Shown here piece after piece: positions 47,097-56,158 of a stretch of DNA of 64,000 bases. The stretch spans positions 1-64,000 of the forward strand of contig NZ_JAUSSF010000003.1 of NCBI RefSeq assembly GCF_030812195.1. The letters run 5' to 3'. Under the pieces are notes generated by a model, which had not been told where the DNA came from, did not search any database, and worked only from the letters and a program-made list of their open reading frames with translations. The stretch is from Chryseobacterium lathyri (GTDB taxonomy: Bacteria; Bacteroidota; Bacteroidia; Flavobacteriales; Weeksellaceae). Position numbers and translations under genes: made by a program. The first letter of the stretch is position 1; each line of letters opens with the position of its first letter.

Positions 47097-47720
47097 TTAG
47101 CCGCAATATTGATGTGATTGAATTTTGTTCAGGATCGGTTGAATTAAGCTTTTGGGAACATATACGAATTTCCCCTTCTGAAATTTTGGAATTTCATGAC
47201 GCCGAATTAAACTTTGTAAACTAGTTTCCGATAAGTTGTATTCCGACTGGATCTGGCCGATCGTAAAGCAGTCCTTTAAAGGCGTTTCTTCAATCGATTT
47301 ATGAATTGTAACTTCTTGTATAGGAGTCTTTATTGTATGGGAAGTTTCAAAAAGAGCATCTATATCCTTCTTTAAGATCCTGGTTTTTCGTTGTGAAAGA
47401 TTAATGGCAGGAAGCCTTTTAGACTTGACCATAAAATAAATTGTTCGACAGTCGCATTTTAAGAGTACTGCGGCTTCTTTGACTGTTAAATAGTCTAAAG
47501 TTTTTAAAGCAAAGTATGAATTGGGGTCCGGTTTAGATTTTATTGATTCTTTTTGTATCGTGAGCTGTTTCTCACTTGATTTGATTTTTTCCTCTCTAAC
47601 TTTTACTTTGTAAGCTTTTTTAGCACAGTTATCCCCACAATATTTAGTAACCGTGGTTCTAGCAATAAATTCTTGCCCGCAGTGTTGGCAGATTTTTTTG
47701 ATTTTGATATTTGAACTCAT
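47097..47720 (-). CDS. Zinc-finger/HTH DNA-binding protein of the recombinase cassette
   Basis: From ATG 47720 (MSSNIKIKKICQHCGQEF), 207 residues. A small CxxC...C.xxC zinc ribbon (ICQHCGQEF...KYCGDNCAKKAY) is followed by two excisionase-type helix-turn-helix modules: YLTVKEAAVLLKCDCRTIYF and FTIGQIQSEYNLSETSLQSL. It is probably a site-specific DNA-binding accessory factor or regulator for the cassette; its start lies beside the right inner repeat. Confidence 0.75.
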   Translation of the reverse strand: MSSNIKIKKICQHCGQEFIARTTVTKYCGDNCAKKAYKVKVREEKIKSSEKQLTIQKESIKSKPDPNSYFALKTLDYLTVKEAAVLLKCDCRTIYFMVKSKRLPAINLSQRKTRILKKDIDALFETSHTIKTPIQEVTIHKSIEETPLKDCFTIGQIQSEYNLSETSLQSLIRRHEIPKFQKGKFVYVPKSLIQPILNKIQSHQYCG

Positions 47721-47762
47721 AATATTTATTTTAGAGGAGTTCAAACTTCGCTTTAGATGCAA

Positions 47763-47795
47763 TAAGGTACAATAAGATACATTAAGCGAAGTAAT
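47763..47795 (-). repeat. Inner inverted repeat, right copy
   Basis: Reverse complement of this segment matches 45278-45310 at 31 of 33 bases, and again sits 184 bp inside the terminal repeat. The following bases on the same strand (TTGCATC) continue the TATCTTATTG-type repeat pattern seen at the left end. Confidence 0.8.
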
Positions 47796-47905
47796 CTCTC
47801 CTTCGTTTCAAAAAATAAAATATTATCAGTTTGAGGGACAAATGGGGGACAACAAATAAAAAAACAAACCAAAATAACAATAACTAACACAAAACAAAAA
47901 ATTTT

Positions 47906-47979
47906 GTAATTGATTAATTATCAGATATTTGGTTTGTTTGAGTTTGTTTTACCTATCGTATTTATTTCCCGATGCAAAA
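47906..47979 (-). repeat. Right terminal inverted repeat, overlapping the mnmE 3' end
   Basis: Mirror copy of 45094-45167. Its outer 18 bases are the last codons of mnmE (TTT TGC ATC GGG AAA TAA). Between the outer and inner repeats both ends also share TTGTCCC-containing motifs, so similarity spans roughly 200 bp per end. Confidence 0.8.
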
Positions 47980-49347
47980 CTTAGAAAAAATATTTCCCAA
48001 TACCTCATCATTCGTTACTTCACCGGAAATCTCCCCAAGATGCTCCAAAGCATTTCTCAGTTCATAGGCCAGCAGTTCCGTAGAGATCTGGAAAGAAATG
48101 GCTTCTTTGACTTTATGGGTAGCCTCCAGGGATTTTCGAAGAGCTTCAAAGTGTCTTTGATTAGTGATGACTACATTATTTTCCTGGGACTTCAATTGTT
48201 CAACATAGGAAGACAATTCGTTTTTAAGATCCTGGATATTTTGGTTTTCTACAGCTGATATTCTGATAAAATCAAAATCCTGGGCAATTTCATTTCTGAA
48301 AATATCTTCTATAGCGTCATATTTCGGAGGCAGTACTTCGTCTATTTTTGTGGCGCAAATGATTAGTTTCAGATCGTCTCTCTGCAGGGATTTTATCATT
48401 TCAATATCTTCAGAATAATCTTCTGTAGCAGCATCTGCAAGGTATACCAGAATATTTGCATTCCCTACTTTTTCCTTTGCTTTCTTTACACCAATGGCTT
48501 CGATCTCGTCAACAGTTTCACGAAGTCCGGCAGTATCAATCAAGCGGAATGCATGACCTTTGATGTGCAGTACTTCTTCAATGGTATCTCTTGTGGTTCC
48601 GGCAATATTACTAACGATCGCTCTTTCTTCCTTCAGTAAAGCATTTAACAGCGTAGATTTTCCGGCATTCGGTTTTCCGATGATGGCAACTGCTGTTCCA
48701 TTTTTAATGGCATTTCCATATTGGAAACTTTCAATCAGAGAATCTAATTTTAATTCGATCTTATCCAACAATCCGTTAAGGGCTGATCTGTCTGCAAACT
48801 CTACATCTTCTTCAGCAAAATCAAGTTCAAGCTCAATTAGAGATACAAAATTGAGAAGATCTGTTCTTAATATTGATATTTCATTAGTAATTCCTCCTTT
48901 CAGCTGGTTAATGGCTACTTTTCGGGAAGCTTCATTTTCAGAAGCAATTACATCGGCAATCGCTTCCGCCTGAGAAAGATCTATTCTTCCGTTGATAAAG
49001 GCACGAAGGGTAAACTCTCCCGCTTTGGCCATTCTTGCCCCGTTTTTAGTCAGAGTTTCCAAAATACGTTTTCCGATATGCGGTGAGCCGTGAAAAGCTA
49101 TTTCCACAGAATTTTCTGTAGTAAAACTTTTCGGAGCCAGGAAAATAGAAAGCATCACTTCATCAATAGCTTCCTCATCATCCATAAAATATCCGTAATG
49201 GATAGTATGAGACTTTTGCTTTTCCAGTTTTTTGCCCGGAAAACTCTTCTGGACAACTGCTAAAGCATCATTCCCTGAAACTCTGATAATCCCTAAAGCT
49301 CCTACTCCATTGGCTGTAGCCAGTGCGCAAATCGTATCGTTATTCAT
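47962..49347 (-). CDS. mnmE: tRNA modification GTPase MnmE
   Basis: A full-length 461-residue MnmE. The N-terminal folate-binding domain (ALATANGVGALGIIRVSG) is followed by helical segments and a G domain with GKPNAGKST (about 225), DTAGLRET and a TKID-type motif, then a C-terminal helical end FSKFCIGK carrying the catalytic cysteine. With MnmG it modifies the wobble uridine of certain tRNAs. A TAAATTTG box (49352-49359, minus) lies just upstream of the ATG and may be a -7 element with a very short leader. The 3' end doubles as the right end of the recombinase cassette. Confidence 0.96.
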   Translation of the reverse strand: MNNDTICALATANGVGALGIIRVSGNDALAVVQKSFPGKKLEKQKSHTIHYGYFMDDEEAIDEVMLSIFLAPKSFTTENSVEIAFHGSPHIGKRILETLTKNGARMAKAGEFTLRAFINGRIDLSQAEAIADVIASENEASRKVAINQLKGGITNEISILRTDLLNFVSLIELELDFAEEDVEFADRSALNGLLDKIELKLDSLIESFQYGNAIKNGTAVAIIGKPNAGKSTLLNALLKEERAIVSNIAGTTRDTIEEVLHIKGHAFRLIDTAGLRETVDEIEAIGVKKAKEKVGNANILVYLADAATEDYSEDIEMIKSLQRDDLKLIICATKIDEVLPPKYDAIEDIFRNEIAQDFDFIRISAVENQNIQDLKNELSSYVEQLKSQENNVVITNQRHFEALRKSLEATHKVKEAISFQISTELLAYELRNALEHLGEISGEVTNDEVLGNIFSKFCIGK

Positions 49348-49464
49348 AGGGCAAATTTACGATTTTTCAGGCTAATTTCTGATGGGGTATTTTATACAGA
49401 TTGTCTATGACTTTAATTGGAACTTTTGGAGTTTTAAAGACATTGTGAGGAACGGAGCGACAAC

Positions 49465-50040
49465 TTACTGTCTTCTACCCAATTCTTTCACTTTCTGAAG
49501 CCACACGTCACGCTGTACCTTGGTAGAATTTCTTATGATCCCAATATAAGTTACCTCCACAGGTTTTACGCCACAGAATTCCAGGGTTGATTTTTTCAGC
49601 TGATTGACACTTGCTCTTCCATAAAAAAGCCGGTAATACCATCCCGGCTGATCCAGTGTTGTAATGATATGGGCAGCTTTCCCTTTCAGCAGCTTATCCC
49701 ACCAAACTGAATTATCTCTGTACCGGTAAGCAAACCCTGGAAGAAAAAGCCGGTCAATGAACCCTTTCATCAAAGCTGGTAAACCGCCCCACCAAACCGG
49801 ATGAATCCAGACCAGATGATCTGCCCATTGTATGATTTCCCAGGCTTTTAAAAGATCCGGTTCCAGCTCCATTCTTTTCTGGTAGCCAAAATGCAGAATA
49901 GGGTCAAATTGCAGTTTGGCTATTATAATTTCTTTAATTTCAGCTCCTGATTGTTCAGCTCCTTTTTTGTAAGCATCTGCAATTCCAAAATTGAAGGAAC
50001 TTTCATTGGGATGTCCGTTGATGATGGCTATTTTTTTCAT
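49465..50040 (-). CDS. NAD(P)H-dependent oxidoreductase (flavodoxin-like, KefF/NQO1-type)
   Basis: A 191-residue flavodoxin-fold quinone reductase-like protein: INGHPNESSFNFGI at the start (phosphate-binding loop) and WIHPVWWGGLPALMKGFID in the middle, with TLDQPGWYYR later, all typical of the NQO1/KefF/MdaB family. It likely carries FMN or FAD and reduces quinones or similar electrophiles. It overlaps the dehydrogenase gene upstream by 4 bp, so they form an operon. Confidence 0.88.
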   Translation of the reverse strand: MKKIAIINGHPNESSFNFGIADAYKKGAEQSGAEIKEIIIAKLQFDPILHFGYQKRMELEPDLLKAWEIIQWADHLVWIHPVWWGGLPALMKGFIDRLFLPGFAYRYRDNSVWWDKLLKGKAAHIITTLDQPGWYYRLFYGRASVNQLKKSTLEFCGVKPVEVTYIGIIRNSTKVQRDVWLQKVKELGRRQ

Positions 50041-51059
50041 CTTGATGTTTTTATATTAATGGATTCATAGGCTTTAAGCTTCTCCAGAAGTGATGATGGC
50101 TGATGCAGCTGATGACTGAAGTAGATATTATTTTCATGAAGGCCCTTCATAAGCTCTTCCGTATGAAATACCGCAGAAAGCGCCGTTAATTCAGCCTGAC
50201 CTTTTGTACTTTGCAGGCTTAATTTTTCATTCCCTGATTTGGTTTTTATAATGATCTCAAATACGCTCTGATCGCCGTTTCCACTTGATCCGAAAATCAT
50301 TCTCCGCTCTTTCAATGACAAGATATTGAAAATCTTTACCTTTTGGAATGCACCTAGAAGCCAGGTGATAAATTTTGAGTTATAAGTCATCTTAGCACTG
50401 ACGTTTGGTATTTTTTCTATCTGGTTGAGAATATACAAATCCGGTACATCAAAGTTATATGCCTCCCTTTTTCCTATTCCAAATGAAAAGTCAAAATCTT
50501 CGGAATCTAAAAAATGTTTTACAGGGACCTGACTGTTATTTTCATACCTGATAAAAGGTTTGGCTACATTTTCAGCCATAAAGTGTGCAGAGCTTTCTCC
50601 TGCAAGATCTTTAACAGAATAGTATACAAAAAGTTTCACTTCCTGAATGTCTTTTATATCACCTGAAAGTGTTTTTACCAATCCGTTGACAATACCTCCC
50701 ATCCATCCGGAGCTGAAAACGATCCGGCTCTGTACAGTTCTGTTTTTAGCAAGAACGTATGCTTTTACAAGGTCGGGGGTAGGTTTGGTGATATCCAGGT
50801 AATCTATTTTGTTTTCGATGGCAAAACGAAGAATATTATCCTCTTTATCATTTACAGAAAGAATGACCATATCAATTTTCTTTTCCAGAATAACCTGGAA
50901 AGTCCCGGGATCCGTAACATCAATTTTAAGATGGTTGCCTGTTCCTCCTTTTCTGCCACCAATGAAAATATTGATCTGTGGGTTTCTAGACTTTAAAATC
51001 CGGATAATTGTTTTACCTACAAGGCCGTTTCCTCCAACGACCAGAATATTGTGCTCCAT
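50037..51059 (-). CDS. Saccharopine dehydrogenase-like NAD(P)-binding protein
   Basis: The 340-residue protein opens with a Rossmann motif (ILVVGGNGLVGKTIIRIL) and continues like the saccharopine dehydrogenase NADP-binding family, with KIDMVILSVND and VFSSGWMGGIVNGLVKTL. Substrate is unknown. It sits between a Crp-type regulator and a quinone reductase gene, suggesting a small inducible redox operon controlled by the regulator. Confidence 0.8.
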   Translation of the reverse strand: MEHNILVVGGNGLVGKTIIRILKSRNPQINIFIGGRKGGTGNHLKIDVTDPGTFQVILEKKIDMVILSVNDKEDNILRFAIENKIDYLDITKPTPDLVKAYVLAKNRTVQSRIVFSSGWMGGIVNGLVKTLSGDIKDIQEVKLFVYYSVKDLAGESSAHFMAENVAKPFIRYENNSQVPVKHFLDSEDFDFSFGIGKREAYNFDVPDLYILNQIEKIPNVSAKMTYNSKFITWLLGAFQKVKIFNILSLKERRMIFGSSGNGDQSVFEIIIKTKSGNEKLSLQSTKGQAELTALSAVFHTEELMKGLHENNIYFSHQLHQPSSLLEKLKAYESINIKTSR

Positions 51060-51119
51060 AATATTTTTTTACAAAATTATAGAGCTGTGATGCCGTGGCG
51101 TAGGACAAATGTCTAAAAA

Positions 51120-51686
51120 TTATATGACCGTTTCTTTTCTGATCCTGCTGAGATGTCTCTGTGTAATTCCTAAATAAGATGCCAGATACTGGAGGGGAAT
51201 TTTCTGAACATAATCAGGCTGATTGCCTAGCAGCATTTCATATCGTTGTGCTGCACTGTCTCTTTGGAGCTGAAAAAATCTTTTCTCCAGCTCAAGATAT
51301 TCCTGCTCTGCTATCATCTTTAAAAATTTTGTCCAGTTAAGGTCATCTTTTACCATGTCATCTATTGCCTCTTTTTTTAAGACCAACAAATCGGCATCGG
51401 TAATAGCCTGCATGTTTTCTCTGCTCGGACAATCTGAAATAAATGAGGAATAACTCGCCATCAGCTGATTGGGGAATCTGAAACAGTAGGTCATATCCTT
51501 TCCGTTATCCGAAATATAATAGGAACGGAAAATTCCTGATACAATAAATGCTATTTCTCTGCATTTGTCGCCTTCCTGCACAAAAAAATCATTTTTATAC
51601 ACTTTTCTGGTTTCAAAAAGCTGCAGGAAATCTCTGATCTCATTGTCTGAGAATATATTAAAGCTCCGGAAATAGTCTTCTATCAT
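51120..51686 (-). CDS. Crp/Fnr-family regulator
   Basis: A 188-residue regulator with an N-terminal cyclic-nucleotide-binding-like beta roll (FFVQEGDKCREIAFIVSGIF, about 30-60) and a C-terminal winged helix (IPLQYLASYLGITQRHLSRI, about 160-182). It lacks cysteines for an iron-sulphur cluster, so it is not an FNR-type oxygen sensor. It is the first gene of the three-gene minus-strand group. Confidence 0.86.
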   Translation of the reverse strand: MIEDYFRSFNIFSDNEIRDFLQLFETRKVYKNDFFVQEGDKCREIAFIVSGIFRSYYISDNGKDMTYCFRFPNQLMASYSSFISDCPSRENMQAITDADLLVLKKEAIDDMVKDDLNWTKFLKMIAEQEYLELEKRFFQLQRDSAAQRYEMLLGNQPDYVQKIPLQYLASYLGITQRHLSRIRKETVI

Positions 51687-51890
51687 ATTTTCAAATTATA
51701 ACCTTGAATCCTGCCAAGTCTTCTACTGCATGTTTTCAGCGAAATTAAACAAAATACTAGGTCATTGCAAACATTTAAAATTTCATGATGCTATTTTACC
51801 ATTAGATTCTTTAAGAGTTTAAATAACGTTAAGGGAAGCCTATTTTTAAGCTATAATTACTGAATAGATAAATACTGACGGTAAAAAAAT

Positions 51891-51917
51891 AAAACCATTT
51901 CAGAACGAAATGGTTTT
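51891..51917 (-). terminator. Hairpin terminator
   Basis: AAAACCATTTC and GAAATGGTTTT form an 11-bp stem with a 5-nt loop; on the minus strand it runs into TTTTATTTTTTT. It lies between the aminopeptidase and Crp genes. Confidence 0.7.
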
Positions 51918-52058
51918 ACCTGCTTTGAATTTACTAAGTTATATATGAAGATATGAATGATGTTCTTTTGTTGAAACAAAGATAGATCGTCCCGTATAAT
52001 CTTCTGTCAGGGGAATCCCTAAAATTATATCCGTAAAAATACGGTTGTATATAAAAAA

Positions 52059-52084
52059 AGCCCTGCAGATTTCTCTACAGGGCT
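52059..52084 (-). terminator. Terminator of the aminopeptidase gene
   Basis: AGCCCTG(C)AGA and TCTACAGGGCT pair; read on the minus strand the hairpin is followed by a run of seven T residues, a standard rho-independent terminator about 100 bp after the stop. The rest of 51687-52188 shows nothing else. Confidence 0.75.
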
Positions 52085-52188
52085 CCAAAATTTATCTAAC
52101 AATTATTAATGTTCAAAGTATGGAGTTCAATGTTTAGGTTCAAAATTGACCATTAGCCATTGACTATTCCCCCATTCATATTCCCCTA

Positions 52189-53958
52189 TTAAAGTGCACT
52201 CACCAGCTCAAGGAACCATGTTTTAATATCTCCTTCAAGGTGAGGACCTATCTTTTCTTCACATGTTTTGTGGTAGTTGTTCAACCATGCAATTTCTCCT
52301 TCTGAAAGGATTTCTTTTACAATAGTATTTTTAAAGAACGGGCAGAACGTAAGGGTTTCAAATTCATAAAAAGTTCCGTGAATTGTTTTTTCTGCTTCTT
52401 TTACAGCGATCAGGTTTTCGTGTCGGATTCCGTATTCTCCTTCAAGATAATATCCGGGCTCATTGGAACATACCATTCCCGGAAGAAGATCCTGCGGGTT
52501 CATATCTTTTCTGATGCTCTGAGGGCCTTCATGAACGTTCATGAAACTTCCCACTCCATGGCCTGTTCCGTGATTAAAATCTTTCCCTTCCATCCAAAGC
52601 GGAAGCCTTGCAATAGCATCCAGGTGAACACCCTTTGTTCCTTTCGGGAATTTTACCATCGATAGACGGATCAGCCCCTGAAGGACTAATGTGGAATTTC
52701 TTTTGAATTCATCAGAAACCGCTCCTAAAGCCAGGGTTCTTGTAATATCAGTCGTTCCTTCCAGATACTGCCCTCCTGAATCTACCAGGATGCTTGCATC
52801 ATTGGTAACCTCTTTACTTCCTTCACTTTTTGCGGAATAGTGCATGATAGCACCATTATCTTTGTACCCTACAATGCTGCCGAAACTTTCCCCTACGAAG
52901 TTTTCTCCTTCCGCACGGAAGCCTCTCAGTTTTTCACCGATAGAATATTCGTTCATATCTTCCTTTCCTGCATTATGGGTCAGCCAGTAAAGGAACTTCA
53001 CCATAGCAACCCCGTCTCTTATCATTACCGTTCTGAATCCTTCCAGTTCAGTTTCATTTTTCTGAGCTTTCATCAGATTTCCCGGAACCGGAGCTTTCAT
53101 AAACTGGTTATCCCCTTTTAAGGTTTCAAAAATCATCTGGTTGCTGTTTGGAGAAACCAGTACTTTCTCGTCCTTGAAAATTTTCAGGTAGTTGTAAAAC
53201 TCTTCGTAAGGCATCATTTTCACAAAGGCATCATCCATTTGTTTTCTTGCCTCCACTTCCAGTTTTTCAAGATCTGTAAAGAGCACTGCATCATTTTTGG
53301 TAATGACAATATATCCTAAAAATACAGGATTGCTTTGTACATCGCTTCCTCTTAAATTTAGTGTCCAAGCTACATCATCAAGGCTGGAAATAATATGAAC
53401 AGTAGCTTCCTCGTCTTCCATTTTCTGACGTATAGCTCCCAGTTTATCTGTAACAGATTTTCCGGCTCTTTCTACAGGATGTACGAAAATAGGATTTTTT
53501 GAGGGTGTGCCTCTGTCTTTCCAGATCTCTTTTAAAAGTGGAAGATTTGTTAAGGTTATATTTTTTGACTGTAATTTTTGCGAAAGCAGTTCCCAATTGG
53601 CATTTGAAGTGGCAACCGCATTAACGGCTACTTTTCCGCCGGCAGGAATCTGGGAAATAATCCAGTCTATATAATTGGGGGTTCCTTCCATTCCGTCTTT
53701 GAAAAGATCAATTCCTGAACCTTCCAGCTCTAGGGCAGCCTGGGTAAAGTATCTTCCGTCTGTCCAAAGCCCTGCTTTGTCTTTTGTAATTACCACAAAT
53801 CCTGCAGAGCCTAAAAATCCTGAAAGCCAAGCTCTTTCCTGCCATTCTTCGGGTAAATATTCACTCATATGCGGATCTGCAGAATATACTATAAATGCAT
53901 CAACATTATTTTTTTGCATTTCTTCACGAAGTGCAGCCACTTTTTCCTTTGAAGTCAT
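52189..53958 (-). CDS. Xaa-Pro aminopeptidase (aminopeptidase P, M24B)
   Basis: A 589-residue three-domain aminopeptidase P: two N-terminal creatinase-like domains (from DAFIVYSADPHMSEYLPEEW) and a C-terminal pita-bread catalytic domain. Metal-binding residues appear in LVDSGGQYLEGTTDITRTL (two Asp), GTGHGVGSFMNVHEGP (His) and NEPGYYLEGEYGIRHENL (Glu). It removes N-terminal residues preceding proline. The length and domain order match the long cytosolic form. No signal peptide. Confidence 0.93.
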   Translation of the reverse strand: MTSKEKVAALREEMQKNNVDAFIVYSADPHMSEYLPEEWQERAWLSGFLGSAGFVVITKDKAGLWTDGRYFTQAALELEGSGIDLFKDGMEGTPNYIDWIISQIPAGGKVAVNAVATSNANWELLSQKLQSKNITLTNLPLLKEIWKDRGTPSKNPIFVHPVERAGKSVTDKLGAIRQKMEDEEATVHIISSLDDVAWTLNLRGSDVQSNPVFLGYIVITKNDAVLFTDLEKLEVEARKQMDDAFVKMMPYEEFYNYLKIFKDEKVLVSPNSNQMIFETLKGDNQFMKAPVPGNLMKAQKNETELEGFRTVMIRDGVAMVKFLYWLTHNAGKEDMNEYSIGEKLRGFRAEGENFVGESFGSIVGYKDNGAIMHYSAKSEGSKEVTNDASILVDSGGQYLEGTTDITRTLALGAVSDEFKRNSTLVLQGLIRLSMVKFPKGTKGVHLDAIARLPLWMEGKDFNHGTGHGVGSFMNVHEGPQSIRKDMNPQDLLPGMVCSNEPGYYLEGEYGIRHENLIAVKEAEKTIHGTFYEFETLTFCPFFKNTIVKEILSEGEIAWLNNYHKTCEEKIGPHLEGDIKTWFLELVSAL

Positions 53959-54218
53959 TCTTTTCTTTTTTAAACACCGAAAGTTACGAAAAAATTGAAG
54001 TTTAGAAATGAATTCTGTTCTGTATTTTCGTTAATAATCTGTTATTCTTTCTTTCCAAATTCGTTCAATCCACAAAGGTTCTATTTGGCATTCTTTATTG
54101 TTTCATAATTTTTTTTGCATCTTATCATTTATCACAATATTTATACTTACATACCACAAAAACAACATTATTATTAAACATATAAAGTTTTGGAGAGATT
54201 ATTGCTACTATTTATGAT

Positions 54219-54656
54219 ATGAGAGAGCAGAATTATAAAAATCACAGGAAATTTTATCCTCCCCACCATTTTATTTATCTCCCGCTACTGATTGTACTGG
54301 AATTTTTTGGAATTTATAAAATCTGGGGTGATCCTGAAAATAAGCTGATATGGATATTATTTTCAATTGTGATATTTCTGCTTTTTTACCTGGCTTTTAT
54401 GATGAGACAGCATTATGCGCTGGGGCTTCAGAACCGTATGGTATTGCTTGAATTTCAACAAAGATATTTTGAAATTTTCGGACAGAGGTCTGATGAAGTT
54501 GCTGATAAACTGAGATTTGATCAGATCGCTGCCTTAAGATTTACCTACGATACTGAGTTCAAAGAGCTTTTGTACAAGGCACTTCACGAAAATATTTCTG
54601 GAGATGAGATCAAGCGTTCTATCAAAAGCTGGAGAGCCGACCGCCAGAGAATCTGA
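54219..54656 (+). CDS. DUF6526-like two-helix membrane protein
   Basis: A 145-residue protein with two adjacent transmembrane segments (FIYLPLLIVLEFFGIYKIW and IWILFSIVIFLLFYLAFMM) and a basic, helical cytoplasmic tail (HYALGLQNRMVLLEFQQRYF...IKSWRADRQRI). This matches a conserved Bacteroidota family of unknown function. It is followed 22 bp later by a small lipoprotein gene. Confidence 0.75.
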   Translation: MREQNYKNHRKFYPPHHFIYLPLLIVLEFFGIYKIWGDPENKLIWILFSIVIFLLFYLAFMMRQHYALGLQNRMVLLEFQQRYFEIFGQRSDEVADKLRFDQIAALRFTYDTEFKELLYKALHENISGDEIKRSIKSWRADRQRI

Positions 54657-54678
54657 TTTAACATCAAAATATTATATC

Positions 54679-54846
54679 ATGAGAAAGTTAACTTTATACA
54701 GTATGATCATATTCACATTGCTAACGTTAACAAGCTGTGAAGCAATAGAAACAATTTTTAAGGCTGGAATGTGGTGGGGAATTATCCTGGTCGTTGCAGT
54801 GGTAGTAATCCTTTTTCTGATCTTTTCGAGGGGTAAGAACTCTTAA
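54679..54846 (+). CDS. Small lipoprotein with a transmembrane helix
   Basis: Starting at ATG 54679, 55 residues: a lipoprotein signal (TLLTLTSCEAIETIF) and a C-terminal hydrophobic helix (WWGIILVVAVVVILFLIFSR). Such very small proteins are conserved in Flavobacteriia; the role is unknown. It precedes the topoisomerase gene by 9 bp, so the three genes are likely cotranscribed. Confidence 0.72.
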   Translation: MRKLTLYSMIIFTLLTLTSCEAIETIFKAGMWWGIILVVAVVVILFLIFSRGKNS

Positions 54847-54855
54847 CCATTTTTT

Positions 54856-55962
54856 ATGGAGACGAATACGGATCTGGAAATTATTTCCCACTTAAAGCCT
54901 TCAAAAATTGTTAAAATCATGAAGGATCCCGAGGCCTCCGCAAAGGCGGTACATCTTGTATATACCTCCGATGCGGAAACTGCTGGGATCACCCGGAAAA
55001 AAACCGGAAAAAAATATTCTTATTACAAAAACGGTGAGAAGCTTAAAGATAAAGAAGAAATCTCCAGGATTAATAAGCTGGTAATTCCTCCTGCCTGGGA
55101 AAACGTCTGGATCTGTGCATTGGATAATGGTCATCTTCAGGCTACAGGTTTTGATGTAAAAAAAAGAAAGCAATACCGCTATCATCCCTTGTGGAGCGCT
55201 TTAAGAAATCATACGAAATTTTACAGAATGCTTCAGTTCGGGTATGCTTTACCGAATATCCGGCTTCATGTGGAACAGGATCTTGCTTTAAGAAATTTCG
55301 AAAAGAGAAAAATCCTGGCATTAATTGTGAGCCTGATGCAGCATACAAATATCCGTATCGGTAACAATGCCTATGAAAAACTATATGGTTCCTTTGGCTT
55401 AACTACCCTGAAAGGCAAACATGTGAAAATTAATGGTCAGAAGATTTCCTTTTCGTTTAAGGGAAAGAAAGGCATCATGCATAATATTGATCTCAAAAGC
55501 CGAAGACTATCAAGACTTGTCCAGAAATGTAAGGATATACCAGGAAAGGAACTTTTCCAGTATTTTGATGATGAAGGAAGCCGCCATTCGATAGATTCGG
55601 GGATGGTTAATGAGTATATTAAGGAAATAAGCGGGGAAGATTTTACAGCCAAAGATTTCAGAACATGGTCCGGAACAGTAAGTGCTTTGATTGCTTTTAA
55701 AGAGATAGGTTACGCTGAAAATAACAGCCAATATAAAAAGAAAGTGAAAGAAGCTTTAGATATTGTTGCTAAACATTTGGGAAATACCAGTACCGTTTGC
55801 AGAAAATACTATGTACATCCGTTAGTGATCAATCTTTATGAGAATAACACGATCAAAAAATATCTTGACGAACTGGAACAGATCGAAAAAAACGACGGAA
55901 AAGCAGGTCTTACTCAGGAAGAAAAACTTGTCCTGAAAATTCTGGAAAATGAAAGGATGTAG
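54856..55962 (+). CDS. DNA topoisomerase IB
   Basis: A 368-residue bacterial type IB topoisomerase (poxvirus-like). Motifs include RKKTGKKYSYYKNGEKLKD near the N-terminus, the VIPPAWENVWI region, LIVSLMQHTNIRIGN with a catalytic Arg, FRTWSGTVSA and the active-site tyrosine in VCRKYYVHPLV (about residue 318). It nicks and religates DNA through a 3'-phosphotyrosine and relaxes supercoils. Confidence 0.9.
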   Translation: METNTDLEIISHLKPSKIVKIMKDPEASAKAVHLVYTSDAETAGITRKKTGKKYSYYKNGEKLKDKEEISRINKLVIPPAWENVWICALDNGHLQATGFDVKKRKQYRYHPLWSALRNHTKFYRMLQFGYALPNIRLHVEQDLALRNFEKRKILALIVSLMQHTNIRIGNNAYEKLYGSFGLTTLKGKHVKINGQKISFSFKGKKGIMHNIDLKSRRLSRLVQKCKDIPGKELFQYFDDEGSRHSIDSGMVNEYIKEISGEDFTAKDFRTWSGTVSALIAFKEIGYAENNSQYKKKVKEALDIVAKHLGNTSTVCRKYYVHPLVINLYENNTIKKYLDELEQIEKNDGKAGLTQEEKLVLKILENERM

Positions 55963-56109
55963 CCAAACATCAAGAATTTAAAAAATCAACAAGAAAACTA
56001 AAAATCTACTCATTTCGGATCATCAAAAAACAATATTTCTTAAATTTAATACAGTGTTAAATTTCATTTTATAAAGATGGGCCGTTTTTTTTCTTTGCGT
56101 TAATTATTG

Positions 56110-56117
56110 TAAATTTG
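56110..56117 (+). promoter_or_regulatory. Putative -7 promoter element of pruA
   Basis: TAAATTTG exactly fits the Bacteroidota -7 consensus TAnnTTTG and lies 42 bp before the pruA ATG. A TTTG at 56094-56097 lies upstream but the spacing is shorter than usual for the -33 box. Confidence 0.45.
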
Positions 56118-56158
56118 TATACCAACATATTTATCAATTTAAAATAATACAACATAAT

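Noticed and set aside
44861..47967. A 13-bp direct repeat (ATCGTATTTATTT at 44861-44873 and 47955-47967) as flanking attachment sites
   Set aside because: The sequence is AT-rich, similarity ends abruptly on both sides, and the 74-bp inverted repeats explain the element boundary far better.
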